A stretch of 64,000 nt of DNA. Origin: Cytobacillus oceanisediminis. GTDB lineage: Bacteria > Bacillota > Bacilli > Bacillales > Cytobacillaceae. Under the pieces are notes generated by a model. The model was not told the DNA's origin. It did no database searches and saw nothing but the letters and a program-made list of their open reading frames with translations. Below are positions 8,443 to 19,695 of the stretch, piece after piece. Position 1 is the stretch's first letter; every line of letters begins with the position of its first letter. Position numbers and translations under genes: made by a program. Where the stretch lies: assembly GCF_007830235.1 (NCBI RefSeq), contig NZ_VLKI01000002.1, positions 339,962 to 403,961 on the forward strand, in the 5' to 3' direction.

Positions 8443-9627
8443 TTGAGCCAGTTATTTATGTTTGAAAAGCCATTGGGCATGAGAGATACATTGCCTGATT
8501 TGTATGAAAGAAAAGCTGCAGTCAGGTCATCCATTCAAGAAGAAATGAGGCGCTGGGGCTACCAATTCATTGAAACACCTGCGCTTGAATACTACGAAAC
8601 AGTGGGAGCGGCGTCTGCGATTCTTGATCAGCAGCTGTTCAAGCTTCTTGACCAGCAGGGCCATACACTTGTCCTGCGCCCGGACATGACGGCGCCAATC
8701 GCACGAGTTGCGGCTTCACGTTTGTTAAAAGATGAGCTGCCCATCAGGCTGGCCTATTCCGCGAATGTTTACCGCGCCCAGCAGCGAGAGGGCGGACGCC
8801 CGGCCGAATTTGAACAGATCGGCGTTGAATGTATTGGCGACGGTACAATTAGTGCAGATGGAGAAGGAATGGCACTGATGATTTCTTCCTTAAAAGAAAC
8901 AGGACTCCAGAACTTCCAGCTTTCTGTCGGCCATATCGGTTTTGTGCGGGAATTCTTCCAGCAGATTCTAGGAACAGAAGAAAGAGTCGAAAACTTAACT
9001 AGATTTTTATATGAAAAGAATTATGTAGGGTATAGGGAACATGTAAAGGGCCTGGCCCTTTCATCAATTGATAAACAAAGGCTTCTTGACTTCCTTAAAT
9101 TAAGGGGCGGAGAAGAGGTTATTGAGATGGCTTACAGCCTCCTCGAAAACGGTACAGGCAAAAAGGCGCTTGCCGAGCTGCAGCAGCTATGGGGAATCAT
9201 GCTTGATTACGGCCAGGAGGATACAGTCAAATTTGATATAACGCTTGTCAGCCATATGAGCTATTACACGGGTATTCTTTTTGAAGTCTATGCCGGAAAC
9301 GTCGGTTTCCCAATTGGAAACGGCGGGCGATATGACCTTCTGCTGCAAAAATTCGGGAAAGACACAGGAGCTACCGGATTTGCGATCAGGCTGGACCGTC
9401 TTCTTGAAGCGCTTGAAGATAATAAAGCAGCTGAACCTGTGTATTGCATTTTATATAGCCCGGAGCGTCGCAAAGAAGCGTTCCAGCTTGCGAAGGAACA
9501 GCGCTCCTCCGGAAAGAATGTCGTCCTCCAGGATATCAGCGGTGTGAAGGATTTGGATGCCTGCACGAACCAGTTTGAGGATATTACCTTTTTAGTCGGA
9601 AAAGCTGGAAAGGAGAGCGTAAAATGA
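8443..9627 (+). CDS. hisZ: ATP phosphoribosyltransferase regulatory subunit HisZ
   Basis: A 394-residue histidyl-tRNA-synthetase paralogue lacking tRNA charging; it activates the short form HisG encoded next. The class II synthetase-like core is visible ([18 protein letters not shown] at the start, [12 protein letters not shown] near residue 80, [12 protein letters not shown] near 290). The start is TTG 8443 after AGAGGTGA. HisZ and short HisG always occur together, which fits the 214-residue HisG downstream. It overlaps hisG by 4 nt (ATGA) and is the first gene of hisZGDBHAFI. Confidence 0.95.
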   Translation: MSQLFMFEKPLGMRDTLPDLYERKAAVRSSIQEEMRRWGYQFIETPALEYYETVGAASAILDQQLFKLLDQQGHTLVLRPDMTAPIARVAASRLLKDELPIRLAYSANVYRAQQREGGRPAEFEQIGVECIGDGTISADGEGMALMISSLKETGLQNFQLSVGHIGFVREFFQQILGTEERVENLTRFLYEKNYVGYREHVKGLALSSIDKQRLLDFLKLRGGEEVIEMAYSLLENGTGKKALAELQQLWGIMLDYGQEDTVKFDITLVSHMSYYTGILFEVYAGNVGFPIGNGGRYDLLLQKFGKDTGATGFAIRLDRLLEALEDNKAAEPVYCILYSPERRKEAFQLAKEQRSSGKNVVLQDISGVKDLDACTNQFEDITFLVGKAGKESVK

Positions 9628-10268
9628 GTGATGTTTTAACAATTGCGATGCCGAAGGGCCGTATTTTTGAAGAAGCTGCAGAATTGCTGCGACAGGCAGG
9701 CTTTCAATTGCCTCCTGAATTTGATGATTCGCGTAAGCTGATTATCGATGTGCCGGAAGAGAAATTCAGGTTTATTCTTGCAAAACCGATGGATGTTCCA
9801 ACTTATGTAGAGCACGGCGTTGCCGACCTCGGAATTGCCGGGAAGGACGTTATGCTTGAAGAAGAACGTGATGTTTACGAACTGCTTGATTTAAAAATCA
9901 GTGCCTGCTATCTTGCGGTTGCTGGCCTGCCAAACACAAAGCTTAACGATGTTGCTCCTAAAATCGCGACGAAATATCCGCATATTGCAGCAGCCTATTT
10001 CCGCGAGCAGGGAGAGCAAGTTGAAATCATTAAGCTGAACGGCTCCATTGAGCTGGCTCCAATGATCGGGCTTGCAGATCGGATCGTAGATATTGTATCA
10101 ACAGGCCGTACTTTAAAAGAGAACGGACTTGTTGAATACGAAACAATCGTAGGCATTACCTCAAGGCTTATTGTAAATCCTGTCAGCTACCGCATGAAGG
10201 ACGAACGAATCAGCGAGCTTGTCGGACGGCTGACAGAAGTTATTTCAGGAGAAGAAATTCGTTCTTAA
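9624..10268 (+). CDS. hisG: ATP phosphoribosyltransferase, short form
   Basis: A 214-residue catalytic subunit that condenses ATP with PRPP, the first step of histidine synthesis. The start [12 protein letters not shown], the segment [15 protein letters not shown] and the PRPP-binding loop [16 protein letters not shown] are typical. It lacks the C-terminal regulatory domain of long HisG, consistent with dependence on HisZ. ATGA overlap with hisZ; 15 nt to hisD. Confidence 0.96.
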   Translation: MSDVLTIAMPKGRIFEEAAELLRQAGFQLPPEFDDSRKLIIDVPEEKFRFILAKPMDVPTYVEHGVADLGIAGKDVMLEEERDVYELLDLKISACYLAVAGLPNTKLNDVAPKIATKYPHIAAAYFREQGEQVEIIKLNGSIELAPMIGLADRIVDIVSTGRTLKENGLVEYETIVGITSRLIVNPVSYRMKDERISELVGRLTEVISGEEIRS

Positions 10269-10283
10269 AGGATGTAGAGCCCT

Positions 10284-11555
10284 ATGAAAATTTTAAAATT
10301 AAATGACCAGGTTTCGATAAAACGGTCTGTTGATAATGGAACGGAAGAACAGCGGGCAATTGTAAAAGGGGTCATTGAAACTGTCCGCCAAAATGGAGAC
10401 CAGGCGTTAATCGAATATACGGAGAAATTCGATGGCATATCCCTTGATGATTTCGCCGTGACACAGGCTGAGATCGAAGAAGCCTACGGCCAGGTAGATG
10501 AAGAAATCCTCGAGATCATTAAGGAAGCTGCTGATAACATTAAGTCCTTCCATGAAAAACAGCTGCGCCCATCCTGGATGACAACCGAGGAAAATGGCAC
10601 AGTCCTAGGACAAAAGATTACACCGCTTGATTCGGTTGGGTTGTATGTGCCAGGCGGAACGGCGGCATATCCGTCATCCGTCCTCATGAATGTGATTCCG
10701 GCAAAGGTGGCGGGCGTCAAACGGATTGTGATTACTTCGCCTCCTGATAAAAAGACCGGCAAGCTGCCTCCGGCGGTTCTGGCAGCAGCGCACATCGCAG
10801 GAGCGGAAGAAATTTATAAAGTCGGCGGCGCCCAGGCGATTGCTGCCCTTGCGTATGGAACTGAAACGGTTGCTCCAGTCGATAAAATCACTGGCCCAGG
10901 AAATATTTTTGTAGCACTTGCCAAGCGTGAAGTTTTTGGTGATGTGGATATTGATATGATCGCAGGTCCAAGCGAAATTGCTATTCTTGCAGATGAAACG
11001 GCACAGCCAGATGAGGTGGCGGCAGATCTTTTATCACAGGCCGAACATGACCCGATGGCAAGCACTGTGCTCGTTACACCATCGGCAACTTTGGCAGAAG
11101 CAGTTTCAGCAGAAGTTAAACGCCAGCTTGCTTTGCTGCCGCGCCGGGAAATTGCCGCTCAGTCTATTGAGAATTATGGCGCCATCTATGTGACTGAAAG
11201 CATGGATGAGGCAATTGAAACGGTTAACAATCTCGCTCCGGAACACCTTGAAATTTTGACAGAGAATCCGATGGAGCTTCTCGGACAGATCCGGCACGCA
11301 GGTGCGATTTTCCTTGGAAGATTCAGCCCTGAACCGGTCGGCGATTATTTTGCAGGCCCGAATCACGTCCTGCCAACCAACGGAACCGCACGTTTTTCAA
11401 GTCCGCTAAACGTGGAGGATTTTCAAAAGAAATCAAGTATTCTTTTATATAGTGAAAAAGCTTTAAAAAGCAATGGCGAAAAAATTGCGGCATTTGCGCG
11501 TCTAGAAGGGCTTGAAGCCCATGCCCGGTCCATTGAAACAAGACTAAGAAAATAA
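10284..11555 (+). CDS. hisD: Histidinol dehydrogenase
   Basis: A 423-residue NAD-dependent enzyme that oxidises L-histidinol to L-histidine in two steps. Signature segments include [50 protein letters not shown] with the zinc/substrate residues of LSQAEHDP, and APEHLEI near residue 320. The HAGAIFLG and GPNHVLPT stretches complete the active site. Length matches the family. It lies between hisG and hisB with short gaps, in the same operon. Confidence 0.97.
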   Translation: MKILKLNDQVSIKRSVDNGTEEQRAIVKGVIETVRQNGDQALIEYTEKFDGISLDDFAVTQAEIEEAYGQVDEEILEIIKEAADNIKSFHEKQLRPSWMTTEENGTVLGQKITPLDSVGLYVPGGTAAYPSSVLMNVIPAKVAGVKRIVITSPPDKKTGKLPPAVLAAAHIAGAEEIYKVGGAQAIAALAYGTETVAPVDKITGPGNIFVALAKREVFGDVDIDMIAGPSEIAILADETAQPDEVAADLLSQAEHDPMASTVLVTPSATLAEAVSAEVKRQLALLPRREIAAQSIENYGAIYVTESMDEAIETVNNLAPEHLEILTENPMELLGQIRHAGAIFLGRFSPEPVGDYFAGPNHVLPTNGTARFSSPLNVEDFQKKSSILLYSEKALKSNGEKIAAFARLEGLEAHARSIETRLRK

Positions 11556-11570
11556 GCTGGAGGAATAATC

Positions 11571-12158
11571 ATGGCCAGAACTGCAGAAATTTCCCGTAAA
11601 ACAAATGAAACAAATATCTCACTTTCCTTAAACATAGATGGGGAAGGCAAAAGTGACCTGGAAACAGGCGTGCCATTTATGACGCATATGCTTGACCTGT
11701 TCGCCAAGCACGGTCAATTTGATTTGAACATCGTTGCCAATGGCGACACAGATGTGGATGACCACCATACGACAGAAGACATCGGCATTTGCCTGGGACA
11801 AGTGCTAAAGGATGCTTTAGGTGATAAAAAAGGCATCAAGCGCTATGGGAACGCTTTTGTTCCAATGGACGAAGCATTAGCTCAAGTTGTGGTTGACCTT
11901 AGCAACCGTCCGCATTTGGAAATGCGCGCAGAGTTTCCAAGCCAAAAAGTAGGCACGTTTGATACGGAGCTTGTGCATGAATTCCTCTGGAAGCTTGCAC
12001 TTGAAGCAAGAATGAACCTGCATGTGATCGTCCACTACGGACAAAATACACACCACATTATTGAAGCGATTTTTAAAGCGCTCGCTCGTGCTCTTGATGA
12101 AGCGACGACTATTGACCCGCGGATTAAGGGAGTTCCATCAACGAAAGGGATGTTGTAA
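11571..12158 (+). CDS. hisB: Imidazoleglycerol-phosphate dehydratase
   Basis: A 195-residue monofunctional HisB, without the phosphatase domain of the enterobacterial fusion. The two metal-binding motifs [10 protein letters not shown] (near residue 63) and [18 protein letters not shown] (near residue 163) are present. It dehydrates IGP to imidazole acetol phosphate using manganese. RBS GGAGG precedes ATG 11571. hisH starts at the base after its stop codon. Confidence 0.96.
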   Translation: MARTAEISRKTNETNISLSLNIDGEGKSDLETGVPFMTHMLDLFAKHGQFDLNIVANGDTDVDDHHTTEDIGICLGQVLKDALGDKKGIKRYGNAFVPMDEALAQVVVDLSNRPHLEMRAEFPSQKVGTFDTELVHEFLWKLALEARMNLHVIVHYGQNTHHIIEAIFKALARALDEATTIDPRIKGVPSTKGML

Positions 12159-12797
12159 ATGATCGGCATCATTGATTATGGAATGGGGAATCTTTTTAGC
12201 GTCAGCAAAGCGCTCGAACGCTTGGAAGTGCCTTATTTTTTATCTGAAAATAAAGATGAGCTGATGAAGGCCGATGGATTGATTTTGCCGGGAGTCGGCT
12301 CCTTTAAAGATGCAATGTCTATCTTAAATTCTACAGGCCTTGCTGATCTGGTAAAAGAGTATGCAGAAACAGGAAAGCCGCTGCTGGGTATTTGCCTCGG
12401 GATGCAGCTTTTGTTTGAGGATAGCGAAGAAAATGGGCTGACAGAAGGTTTGCAGCTCTTGCCTGGACATGTAAGAAAATTTCCTGGAGTAACAGCAGAA
12501 GGCGAAACGTATAAGGTTCCTCATATGGGCTGGAATCGCCTTGACTTCTTACATAGCTCTCCAATTTTAAAAGGGCTTGAAGAAGATTATGTTTATTTCG
12601 TCCACTCCTATTTTGTGGATACAGATGATAAAGAAGTTGTCATCAGCAGAAGCTTGTATGATGTAGAAGTACCGGCAGTTGTCGGAAGAGGAAATGTTTT
12701 CGGAATGCAATTCCACCCTGAAAAAAGCAGTTGGCTCGGTATGTCGCTGCTGCGCAATTTTACCGAGCTTGTTGAAGAAAGGATGTCTGTGAAATGA
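12159..12797 (+). CDS. hisH: Imidazole glycerol phosphate synthase, glutaminase subunit
   Basis: A 212-residue class I glutamine amidotransferase that feeds ammonia to HisF. The nucleophile cysteine is in [11 protein letters not shown] (near residue 80), the His-Glu pair in [10 protein letters not shown] near the C terminus, and the oxyanion region in LPGVGSF. It starts directly after the hisB stop and overlaps hisA by ATGA. Confidence 0.96.
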   Translation: MIGIIDYGMGNLFSVSKALERLEVPYFLSENKDELMKADGLILPGVGSFKDAMSILNSTGLADLVKEYAETGKPLLGICLGMQLLFEDSEENGLTEGLQLLPGHVRKFPGVTAEGETYKVPHMGWNRLDFLHSSPILKGLEEDYVYFVHSYFVDTDDKEVVISRSLYDVEVPAVVGRGNVFGMQFHPEKSSWLGMSLLRNFTELVEERMSVK

Positions 12798-13525
12798 GTT
12801 TTGCCATTTATCCGGCAATCGATATGAGAGGCGGCAAATGCGTCCGGCTGCTGCAGGGGGACTATGACAAGGAAACGGTTTACGGTGACTCCCCTTTTGA
12901 TATGGCAAGAAAGTTTGCCGATGAAGGTGCGGAGTGGATTCATATGGTAGACCTTGACGGCGCAAAGGACGGCAAACGAGTAAACGATGAGTATGTGATC
13001 CAGGCAGCTCGAAAGCTTGGCATTTCTGTCCAAATCGGCGGCGGAGTCCGTACCGAACAGGACATCCTGCACTATCTTGAAAATGGTGTTACCCGTGTGA
13101 TTATCGGAAGCATCGCTGTTTCCAACCCTGAGTTTGCAATCGAAATGATCAGGAAGTACGGAAAGGCCATTGCTGTCGGGCTTGATGCGAAAAATGGCTA
13201 TGTTGCAACACATGGGTGGCTCGAAACCTCTGAAGTAAAGGCAGTTGATCTGGGAAAAAGATTTGCCGATGCAGGTGCTGAAACCTTTATTTTTACCGAT
13301 ATCGCAACAGATGGGATGCTATCCGGACCAAACGTTGAAGCGGTTCGCCTCCTCTCAAAAGAAACAGGCAAAAACGTCATCGCTTCCGGTGGTGTCAGTC
13401 AGCTTGCCGATCTAGCTCAATTAAGAGAGTTCGCTTCTGAAGGTGTTGTTGGTGCAATCGTTGGAAAGGCCATTTACGAAGGACGCTTTACAGTAGCGGA
13501 AGCCCTGAAAGAGGTGAAGGAATAA
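12794..13525 (+). CDS. hisA: ProFAR isomerase (HisA)
   Basis: A 243-residue TIM barrel that isomerises 5'-ProFAR to PRFAR. Both half-barrel signatures are seen: [15 protein letters not shown] with the catalytic Asp of strand 1, and [16 protein letters not shown] with the Asp of strand 5. Phosphate-binding loops are IGGGVR and ASGGVS. It overlaps hisH and is followed immediately by its structural paralogue hisF. Confidence 0.96.
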   Translation: MSFAIYPAIDMRGGKCVRLLQGDYDKETVYGDSPFDMARKFADEGAEWIHMVDLDGAKDGKRVNDEYVIQAARKLGISVQIGGGVRTEQDILHYLENGVTRVIIGSIAVSNPEFAIEMIRKYGKAIAVGLDAKNGYVATHGWLETSEVKAVDLGKRFADAGAETFIFTDIATDGMLSGPNVEAVRLLSKETGKNVIASGGVSQLADLAQLREFASEGVVGAIVGKAIYEGRFTVAEALKEVKE

Positions 13526-14284
13526 ATGCTGACAAAAAGAATTGTTCCTTGCCTGGATGTTAAAGACGGCCGTGTTGTAAAAGGAATTCAGTTTGTTCAG
13601 CTTCGCGATGCCGGTGATCCGGTTGAACTTGCCCGCTTTTACGATGAGCAGGGTGCTGACGAGCTTGTATTCCTCGATATTTCCGCTTCTCATGAAGGAC
13701 GGAAGACGATGGTTGAGGTTGTCAAGGCCGTTGCCTCGGAACTGGCGATTCCGTTTACAGTTGGCGGCGGAATCAACGCCTTGGAAGATATGAAGCGGAT
13801 CTTGCGTGCAGGAGCGGACAAGGTTTCGTTAAATACAGCAGCTGTAAACAATCCCGATTTGATCACAGAAGGTGCGAACTTCTTCGGATCCCAGTGCATC
13901 GTCGTTGCCATTGACGCGAAATATGATGAAGAGCTAGGCTCGTGGCGTGTTTACACACATGGCGGACGGACGCCAACTGAACTTGAAGTCATTGCCTGGG
14001 CACGGGAAGCTGCAGAACGGGGAGCCGGAGAAATTTTGCTGACAAGCATGGATTCAGACGGCGAGAAAAAAGGCTTCGATATTAAGCTTACGAAAGCAGT
14101 CAGTGAAGCTGTTTCGGTTCCGGTTATCGCATCCGGCGGTGCCGGCAATGCCGATCATTTTGCGGAAGCATTTATCGACGGAAAAGCAGATGCCGCGCTG
14201 GCAGCATCGATTTTTCACTATAAAGAAACGTCTGTTGAAGAAGTGAAAGCGTACATGAAGGAAAAAGGGGTGGTTGTCCGATGA
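13526..14284 (+). CDS. hisF: Imidazole glycerol phosphate synthase, cyclase subunit
   Basis: A 252-residue TIM barrel that makes IGP and AICAR from PRFAR and ammonia from HisH. Catalytic aspartates are in [13 protein letters not shown] (residues 8-20) and [14 protein letters not shown] (near residue 172-185). The phosphate-binding glycines TVGGGI and IASGGAG are present. It begins at the base after the hisA stop and overlaps hisI by ATGA. Confidence 0.97.
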   Translation: MLTKRIVPCLDVKDGRVVKGIQFVQLRDAGDPVELARFYDEQGADELVFLDISASHEGRKTMVEVVKAVASELAIPFTVGGGINALEDMKRILRAGADKVSLNTAAVNNPDLITEGANFFGSQCIVVAIDAKYDEELGSWRVYTHGGRTPTELEVIAWAREAAERGAGEILLTSMDSDGEKKGFDIKLTKAVSEAVSVPVIASGGAGNADHFAEAFIDGKADAALAASIFHYKETSVEEVKAYMKEKGVVVR

Positions 14285-14937
14285 AGATCGAAAGTGTGAA
14301 GTTTGATGAAAAGGGACTAATCCCTGCCGTTGTGCAAAATGCGAATACAAAAGAAGTTTTAACATTGGCTTATATGAATCGGGAATCTCTTTTAAAATCA
14401 GTGGAAACAGGCGAAACCTGGTTCTTCAGCCGTTCCCGCAATGAGCTTTGGCACAAAGGGGCAACAAGCGGAAACACCCAGAGAATCATTGAAATGAAGC
14501 TTGATTGCGACCAGGACGCCATTGTGGTACTGGTCGAACCAGCAGGGCCAGCCTGCCATAAAGGAACAGAAAGCTGCTTTGAGGAAAGAGTGTACGGGAA
14601 AGCAGCTGGCGGATTTGCTGCGGACCTGGCTGCTTATGAAATCCTTTATACACTTGAAAAAGTTATCGAAGAACGCGAAAAGACCCGTCCTGAAGGAGCT
14701 TATACGACTTACCTCTTTGAAAAAGGCGTCGATAAAATCCTGAAAAAAGTCGGCGAAGAATCAGCAGAAGTCATCATCGCGGCGAAAAACCGCGATAAGG
14801 AAGAACTAAAATGGGAATCAGCCGACTTGATCTATCACTTAATGGTACTCTTGCGCGAACAGGACCTGCCTTTTAATGAGGTATTAAGAGTATTAAATAA
14901 ACGGCACGATAAGAAATCTGAACCGGCCTCCGAATAA
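14281..14937 (+). CDS. hisI: Bifunctional phosphoribosyl-AMP cyclohydrolase / phosphoribosyl-ATP pyrophosphatase
   Basis: A 218-residue HisI-HisE fusion. Residues 1-115 are the PRA-CH domain with the zinc/magnesium ligands in LDCDQDA and [13 protein letters not shown] and the signature [19 protein letters not shown]. Residues 120-210 are the PRA-PH domain, with [21 protein letters not shown] and the Glu/Asp residues of [14 protein letters not shown]. It catalyses steps 2 and 3. Last gene of the operon, followed by a terminator. Confidence 0.96.
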   Translation: MKIESVKFDEKGLIPAVVQNANTKEVLTLAYMNRESLLKSVETGETWFFSRSRNELWHKGATSGNTQRIIEMKLDCDQDAIVVLVEPAGPACHKGTESCFEERVYGKAAGGFAADLAAYEILYTLEKVIEEREKTRPEGAYTTYLFEKGVDKILKKVGEESAEVIIAAKNRDKEELKWESADLIYHLMVLLREQDLPFNEVLRVLNKRHDKKSEPASE

Positions 14938-14953
14938 GGGAGGGCGGTTTTTT
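14921..14953 (+). terminator. his operon terminator
   Basis: AACCGGCCTCC and GGAGGGCGGTT form a stem with one mismatch around a 7-nt loop, followed by T6. Confidence 0.85.
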
Positions 14954-14989
14954 ATAATACATTGGTCGAGTTGCCTTTAATTGTGTGAG

Positions 14990-15094
14990 ATGTTAGATAA
15001 ATTTTGAAACATGCTAGATAAACCTTTAAACGTGTTAGATAAAATAAAAAACATGCTAGGAAAAACTCAAAACGTGCTAGGTAAGTAAAATTCT
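14990..15094 (+). repeat. Phased short-word array A (five units, exact 21-nt period)
   Basis: Units starting at 14990, 15011, 15032, 15053 and 15074 read ATGTTAGATAAA, ATGCTAGATAAA, GTGTTAGATAAA, ATGCTAGGAAAA and GTGCTAGGTAAG; the first four end in AAAC. The spacing is exactly 21 nt. It begins 37 nt after the his terminator and ends 71 nt before the start of the NERD gene at 15165. Confidence 0.85.
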
Positions 15095-15164
15095 CTTTAT
15101 TAAAAGCAGGAGGGTAGTATGAATTAATCGAATATTTTCTTAAAATGACTAGGGAGTGGTGCTT

Positions 15165-16169
15165 TTGATAATTAAAAAACGTACAATTCCAATTAGGATT
15201 CAAAAGAATGACGCACTTTTAAGAAGGATGCCTAAAAATCATAAGGTGCGAGCTAAAATTGAGGAAGATCTAGCAAGACGGTGGGCTGGTTATCGAGGGG
15301 AAGCAGCTTTGGATTTTCATTTAAGCAAACTCTCGGAAAATGAATATATGATTTTTCATGGGATTCGCCTCACGAACGGGAAGTATTTCTTTCAAATTGA
15401 CACTTTAATACTTTCTGCGAAATTCGCCCTTATTTTAGAAGTGAAAAACTTTTCAGGTACATTATTTTTTGATCCTCAGTTTAATCAAATGATTCAAACC
15501 ACTTTAAATGGCGAAGAAAGAGGTTATCCTCATCCCATTGAGCAGGCTAATCTACAAGCGGAAGAACTTAAAAAGTGGCTATCAAAACGAGGATTTAATC
15601 TCTAGGTTGAATTCTTCATTGTTATTAGCAAACCATCTACTATCCTCCGAACCTCTCCAGGAAATTCTCAAATTAACCAAAAAATTATTCATTCCCAATA
15701 TCTAATAAGCAAAATTGATAAAGTAAGTATGTCCTACAAAGAAAAACAGCTTGATATCAAGACGCTAAAGAAGGTTTCTAAAAGTATTTTAAAAGAACAC
15801 ACCCCTGAGTCCATTGATATATTAAAATTTTATAAAATATCAATGGACGAAATTTTAACAGGCGTTCTATGTCCGGTTTGTATTGCAAAGCCTATGGAAA
15901 GACGGGATGGCAGCTGGCTATGTGAAGCATGCAGACTATTAAGTTCTAATGCACATTTTAAAACTGTTGCGGACCTTTTTTTATTAAATAATGGTGTTCC
16001 TGTTTTCAATAAACAATTTCGCGAGTTTCTTCATCTCCCATCTCCTCACATATCCAGGAGAATATTAGAATCCCTCAATCTCCCGCAAACCGGCACAGGC
16101 AAAGGCCGCCGCTATCTTCCCCCGCCCAGCTATCAGGACTTTGCCGAATTGGATATCCAGCTGTATTAA
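15165..16169 (+). pseudogene. NERD-domain/zinc-ribbon protein gene interrupted by an in-frame amber codon
   Basis: Two open stretches, 15165-15602 and 15606-16169, are in the same frame and separated only by TAG at 15603-15605. Read through, they give a protein of about 333 residues aligning end to end with the genes at 34590 and 49241. The NERD nuclease core FQIDTLILSAKFALILEVKN has the PD-(D/E)xK residues Asp79, Glu92 and Lys94. The C-terminal half has a zinc ribbon (GVLCPVC...GSWLCEAC) with all four cysteines. Start TTG 15165 lies 8 nt after AGGGAG and gives MIIKKRT, matching MIIKKRE of the 49241 gene. The second half is free of further damage, so the stop is recent, a sequencing error, or read through. 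NERD function is unproven; a role in DNA processing is inferred from the fold. Confidence 0.8.
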
Positions 16170-16316
16170 ACTGATGCAATAACCCTTTAAAACATAACAG
16201 CGCTAAGATTTCCAATAAAAAAATCCAGCTGGAAATACTATTGTCATTTCATCCCTTCTCCGCAGGCTCGTTCATATGATATACTACTTTAGTTACTAAC
16301 ATTAATGGAGGATTTC

Positions 16317-17816
16317 ATGAGCAAAGACTCTAAAGCTAGACACCAAAAAGGAAAGTTACTGTCATTTATCCCGACAGGTGAGTACTATTTTTCCAAAGGA
16401 ATTAAGGCGTACCATCGCAGGGATTTTCATAAAGCGAAGAAATACTTAATGCGCGCAATGCAGCTTGAGCCGGGTGAACCGATGATTGTTTGCCAGCTGG
16501 CGATTGTCCATTCTGAGATGGGCGAGCATCAGGAATCTAATCGTTTGCTTCATATGATTCTGGAGGAGCTTGATGAGGATATGGTGGAGTGCCATTATTT
16601 CCTTGCAAACAATTATGCTCATTTGGGTCTTTTTAAGGATGCTTATCAGCATGCGAATACGTATCTTGATTTGGATCGGGACGGAGAGTTTACGGAAGAT
16701 ACAGAGGATCTATTGGATTTGCTGACGCTTGAGGCGGAGGATTTGGATGAGGACCTGTATGAGCAGGATGATTTAATTACGAAGCAGGAGCACGCACGGG
16801 AATTGCTTGAGTCCGGGCATTTTCCAAAAGCGGTTGAAATCCTGAATTTGGTTATCAATGAATATCCGGAGTATTGGTCCGCATATAACAACCTGGCATT
16901 GGCGTATTTTTACCTGGGAGAAGTCCAAAAGGCCTCCGATATTCTCGAGAAGGTTCTTGAGGAAAACCCGGGCAATCTTCATGCTCTTTGCAATAAACTT
17001 GTTTTCGCCTTTTACGAGCGGGATTTCAGGCAGGTGCGTTTGTTAAAAGAGGCACTGAAAAAAATAAAGCCGCTTTCGATTGAACATCAGTTTAAGCTTG
17101 GTGCGACTTTTGCTTTAACAGGCGAGTACGAAGCTGCTTTTTCATGGCTGCGCAAGCTTCAGAAGAAAGGTTTTGAAGGGGACGGTCCATTCTATTACTG
17201 GCTGTCTTACTCTGCTTTTTTTACCGGCAGGGAAGAACTGGCGAAAACTGCATGGAAGAAAGCAATTGAAATCAATCCGGAGAAGGTGGGCTTTGAACCT
17301 TGGAATGATGAAAAAGTGACGAATAGCGGTTTTGAAGATTACTATTCTTCCATTCTAAAAAAGCTGGAAAGCGATTATATCGAGGAGCGGTTATTCGGAC
17401 TTTTCCTAACTTCGGTTTCCAGCAGAAAAAATGACGTTTTGGCATCAGACGCAATTGTCCAGAATAGCAAGTTTACACAAATGGAAAAGGATTATCTCTT
17501 ATTTGTTAAAACAGAGCAGGAAACACCGAGCGGGGTGCAGGCTGCACATGAAACAGCCGAGCTTCTATACGAAAACTATCATCCAATCGGTACAGTGGAA
17601 GCTGGCTTATATTTAATGTGGTTTACCATCTTTGTGGAAATGACAAACAACCAGCAGAGTATAAAGAACAAAAAAGCATGGGCTGCAGCGATTGAATATG
17701 TGTGGCATAAATTGCGAAACGAAAAGGTTTCACAATCCAAAATTGCTGGCAGATATGGTATTTCTGCTTCGACGATGGGCAAATATGTGAAATCTGTGAA
17801 CGACCGCCTTCAGTGA
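16317..17816 (+). CDS. yvcD: Tetratricopeptide-repeat protein YvcD
   Basis: A 499-residue soluble protein built of TPR units (FSKGIKAYHRRDFHKAKKYL near 25, LLESGHFPKAVEILNLVINE near 165, AYFYLGEVQKASDILEKVLE near 200). The last 40 residues contain a helix-turn-helix-like segment (QSKIAGRYGISASTMGKYVK), so it may bind nucleic acid or partners rather than act as an enzyme. The position before trxB matches B. subtilis yvcD. ATG 16317 follows GGAGG at 16307-16311; the ATG at 16305 overlaps that site. No terminator is visible after it. Confidence 0.8.
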   Translation: MSKDSKARHQKGKLLSFIPTGEYYFSKGIKAYHRRDFHKAKKYLMRAMQLEPGEPMIVCQLAIVHSEMGEHQESNRLLHMILEELDEDMVECHYFLANNYAHLGLFKDAYQHANTYLDLDRDGEFTEDTEDLLDLLTLEAEDLDEDLYEQDDLITKQEHARELLESGHFPKAVEILNLVINEYPEYWSAYNNLALAYFYLGEVQKASDILEKVLEENPGNLHALCNKLVFAFYERDFRQVRLLKEALKKIKPLSIEHQFKLGATFALTGEYEAAFSWLRKLQKKGFEGDGPFYYWLSYSAFFTGREELAKTAWKKAIEINPEKVGFEPWNDEKVTNSGFEDYYSSILKKLESDYIEERLFGLFLTSVSSRKNDVLASDAIVQNSKFTQMEKDYLLFVKTEQETPSGVQAAHETAELLYENYHPIGTVEAGLYLMWFTIFVEMTNNQQSIKNKKAWAAAIEYVWHKLRNEKVSQSKIAGRYGISASTMGKYVKSVNDRLQ

Positions 17817-17869
17817 GCAGATTTTTGGACGAAACGCTCTTGGATTTTATAGGATAGCAGTAAGAAGGT

Positions 17870-17883
17870 CATACTATAGTATG
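17870..17883. promoter_or_regulatory. Perfect palindrome CATACTATAGTATG upstream of trxB
   Basis: A 14-bp perfect palindrome with a -10-like TATAGT, 75 nt before trxB. It could be part of the trxB promoter or an operator; no clear -35 was found. Confidence 0.3.
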
Positions 17884-17952
17884 CGTAATAAAGGACTTTT
17901 TATATAAAAACCTTTACGGATATTACAGGAGAGCTGATTACTGAAGGAGTGA

Positions 17953-18909
<957 letters not shown>

Positions 18910-18924
18910 AAATAATCTATAAAG

Positions 18925-18961
18925 CTGCATATAGTCCAAAAGGACTGCATGCAGTTTTTTT
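18925..18961 (+). terminator. trxB terminator
   Basis: CTGCATATAGTCC and GGACTGCATGCAG form a stem with one mismatch around AAAA, followed by T7. Confidence 0.85.
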
Positions 18962-19098
18962 ATTAGGAAATTTAGCCACTAGTTGCAAAGATTAACAAAA
19001 AGTCATGTTGTTTTAATTCTCCTGTAACCTGGGTGAAATAATTATCGGGTAATATAGGAATAGAAATTGACCCCCTTTAAAGATATAATCCTTTGTAA

Positions 19099-19130
19099 AG
19101 CACAGGCACTTGGCCTGTGCTCTTTTTTTT
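19099..19130 (+). terminator. Second terminator downstream of trxB
   Basis: AGCACAGGC and GCCTGTGCT form a perfect 9-bp stem with a 5-nt loop, followed by C and T8. The 137 nt between the two terminators contain no credible ORF; a small RNA ending here is possible but no promoter is convincing. Confidence 0.85.
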
Positions 19131-19134
19131 ATTT

Positions 19135-19361
19135 GGCTCTTTTCTAAAAGATTGTTGTTTTTAAATAGATTTGTGAATAAAAACATTGATAAATAAGGTT
19201 GGTTGATTGTAGCGTAAGGTGCGAGACTCCAGCGGGAGGAGTGGGACGTGCTGTGCGCCGAGGAGGCTCACCGCCCGCCCTGCGGTTCGCTGAGCATCCT
19301 GAAGTGGAAATCAACCACTCACCACTACTTGTTAAAAACAACAAAGTTTGCGAAAACAGCC
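19135..19361. repeat. MITE-like repeat, inverse-core variant (about 227 bp)
   Basis: Begins GGCTCTTTTC and ends GAAAACAGCC (near-complementary ends). Its core (AAGGTGCGAGACTCCAGCGG, then GCGCCGAGGAGGCTCACC) is the reverse complement of the core of the type I elements at 36016 and 55968. It lies 11 nt from another element. Confidence 0.7.
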
Positions 19362-19372
19362 TTTTATTTTAA

Positions 19373-19592
19373 GGCTTTGTTAGGCCTGTTGATTTTCCGC
19401 TCCAGGCACTCAAGCTGTCGCGGGCGGTCCGACGCTCCTCAAGCATTAAGCCTGTGGTGTCTCCCGCAGGACTTTGAATAGGCTTCACCGAAAAAACACC
19501 ACACGAAGGGAATGCGAATGCATTTTCGAGGAGTTTGCGCCTTCCGCTCCAATCAGCTGGGTGCTAAAAACACTATTGAGCTTAACACAGCC
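19373..19592. repeat. MITE-like repeat, type I copy 2 (220 bp)
   Basis: Begins GGCTTTGTTAGGCCTGTTGA and ends CTTAACACAGCC. It shares with copy 1 the segments CACGAAGG-AATGCGAATGCAT and GGGTGCTAAAAA. It sits next to the inverse-core copy, upstream of the yvcI promoter. Confidence 0.75.
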
Positions 19593-19666
19593 TATTCTAA
19601 AAACCACACCCCCGTTTAAAGCACTTATAAATTATCCGGTTAAGTTTTTTTGGAAATCTGTATTCA

Positions 19667-19695
19667 TTGTGGCTGTAAGACAAAAATAGTATAAT
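19667..19695 (+). promoter_or_regulatory. Sigma-A promoter of the yvcI-rapZ-yvcK-whiA-crh operon
   Basis: TTGTGG (19667-19672) and TATAAT (19690-19695) are 17 nt apart, about 95 nt upstream of yvcI. Confidence 0.6.

Noticed and set aside
14990..15094. Array A and the other phased arrays as CRISPR arrays
   Set aside because: Words are 10-14 nt with gaps of about 8 nt; CRISPR repeats and spacers are each over 20 nt. No cas genes are present.
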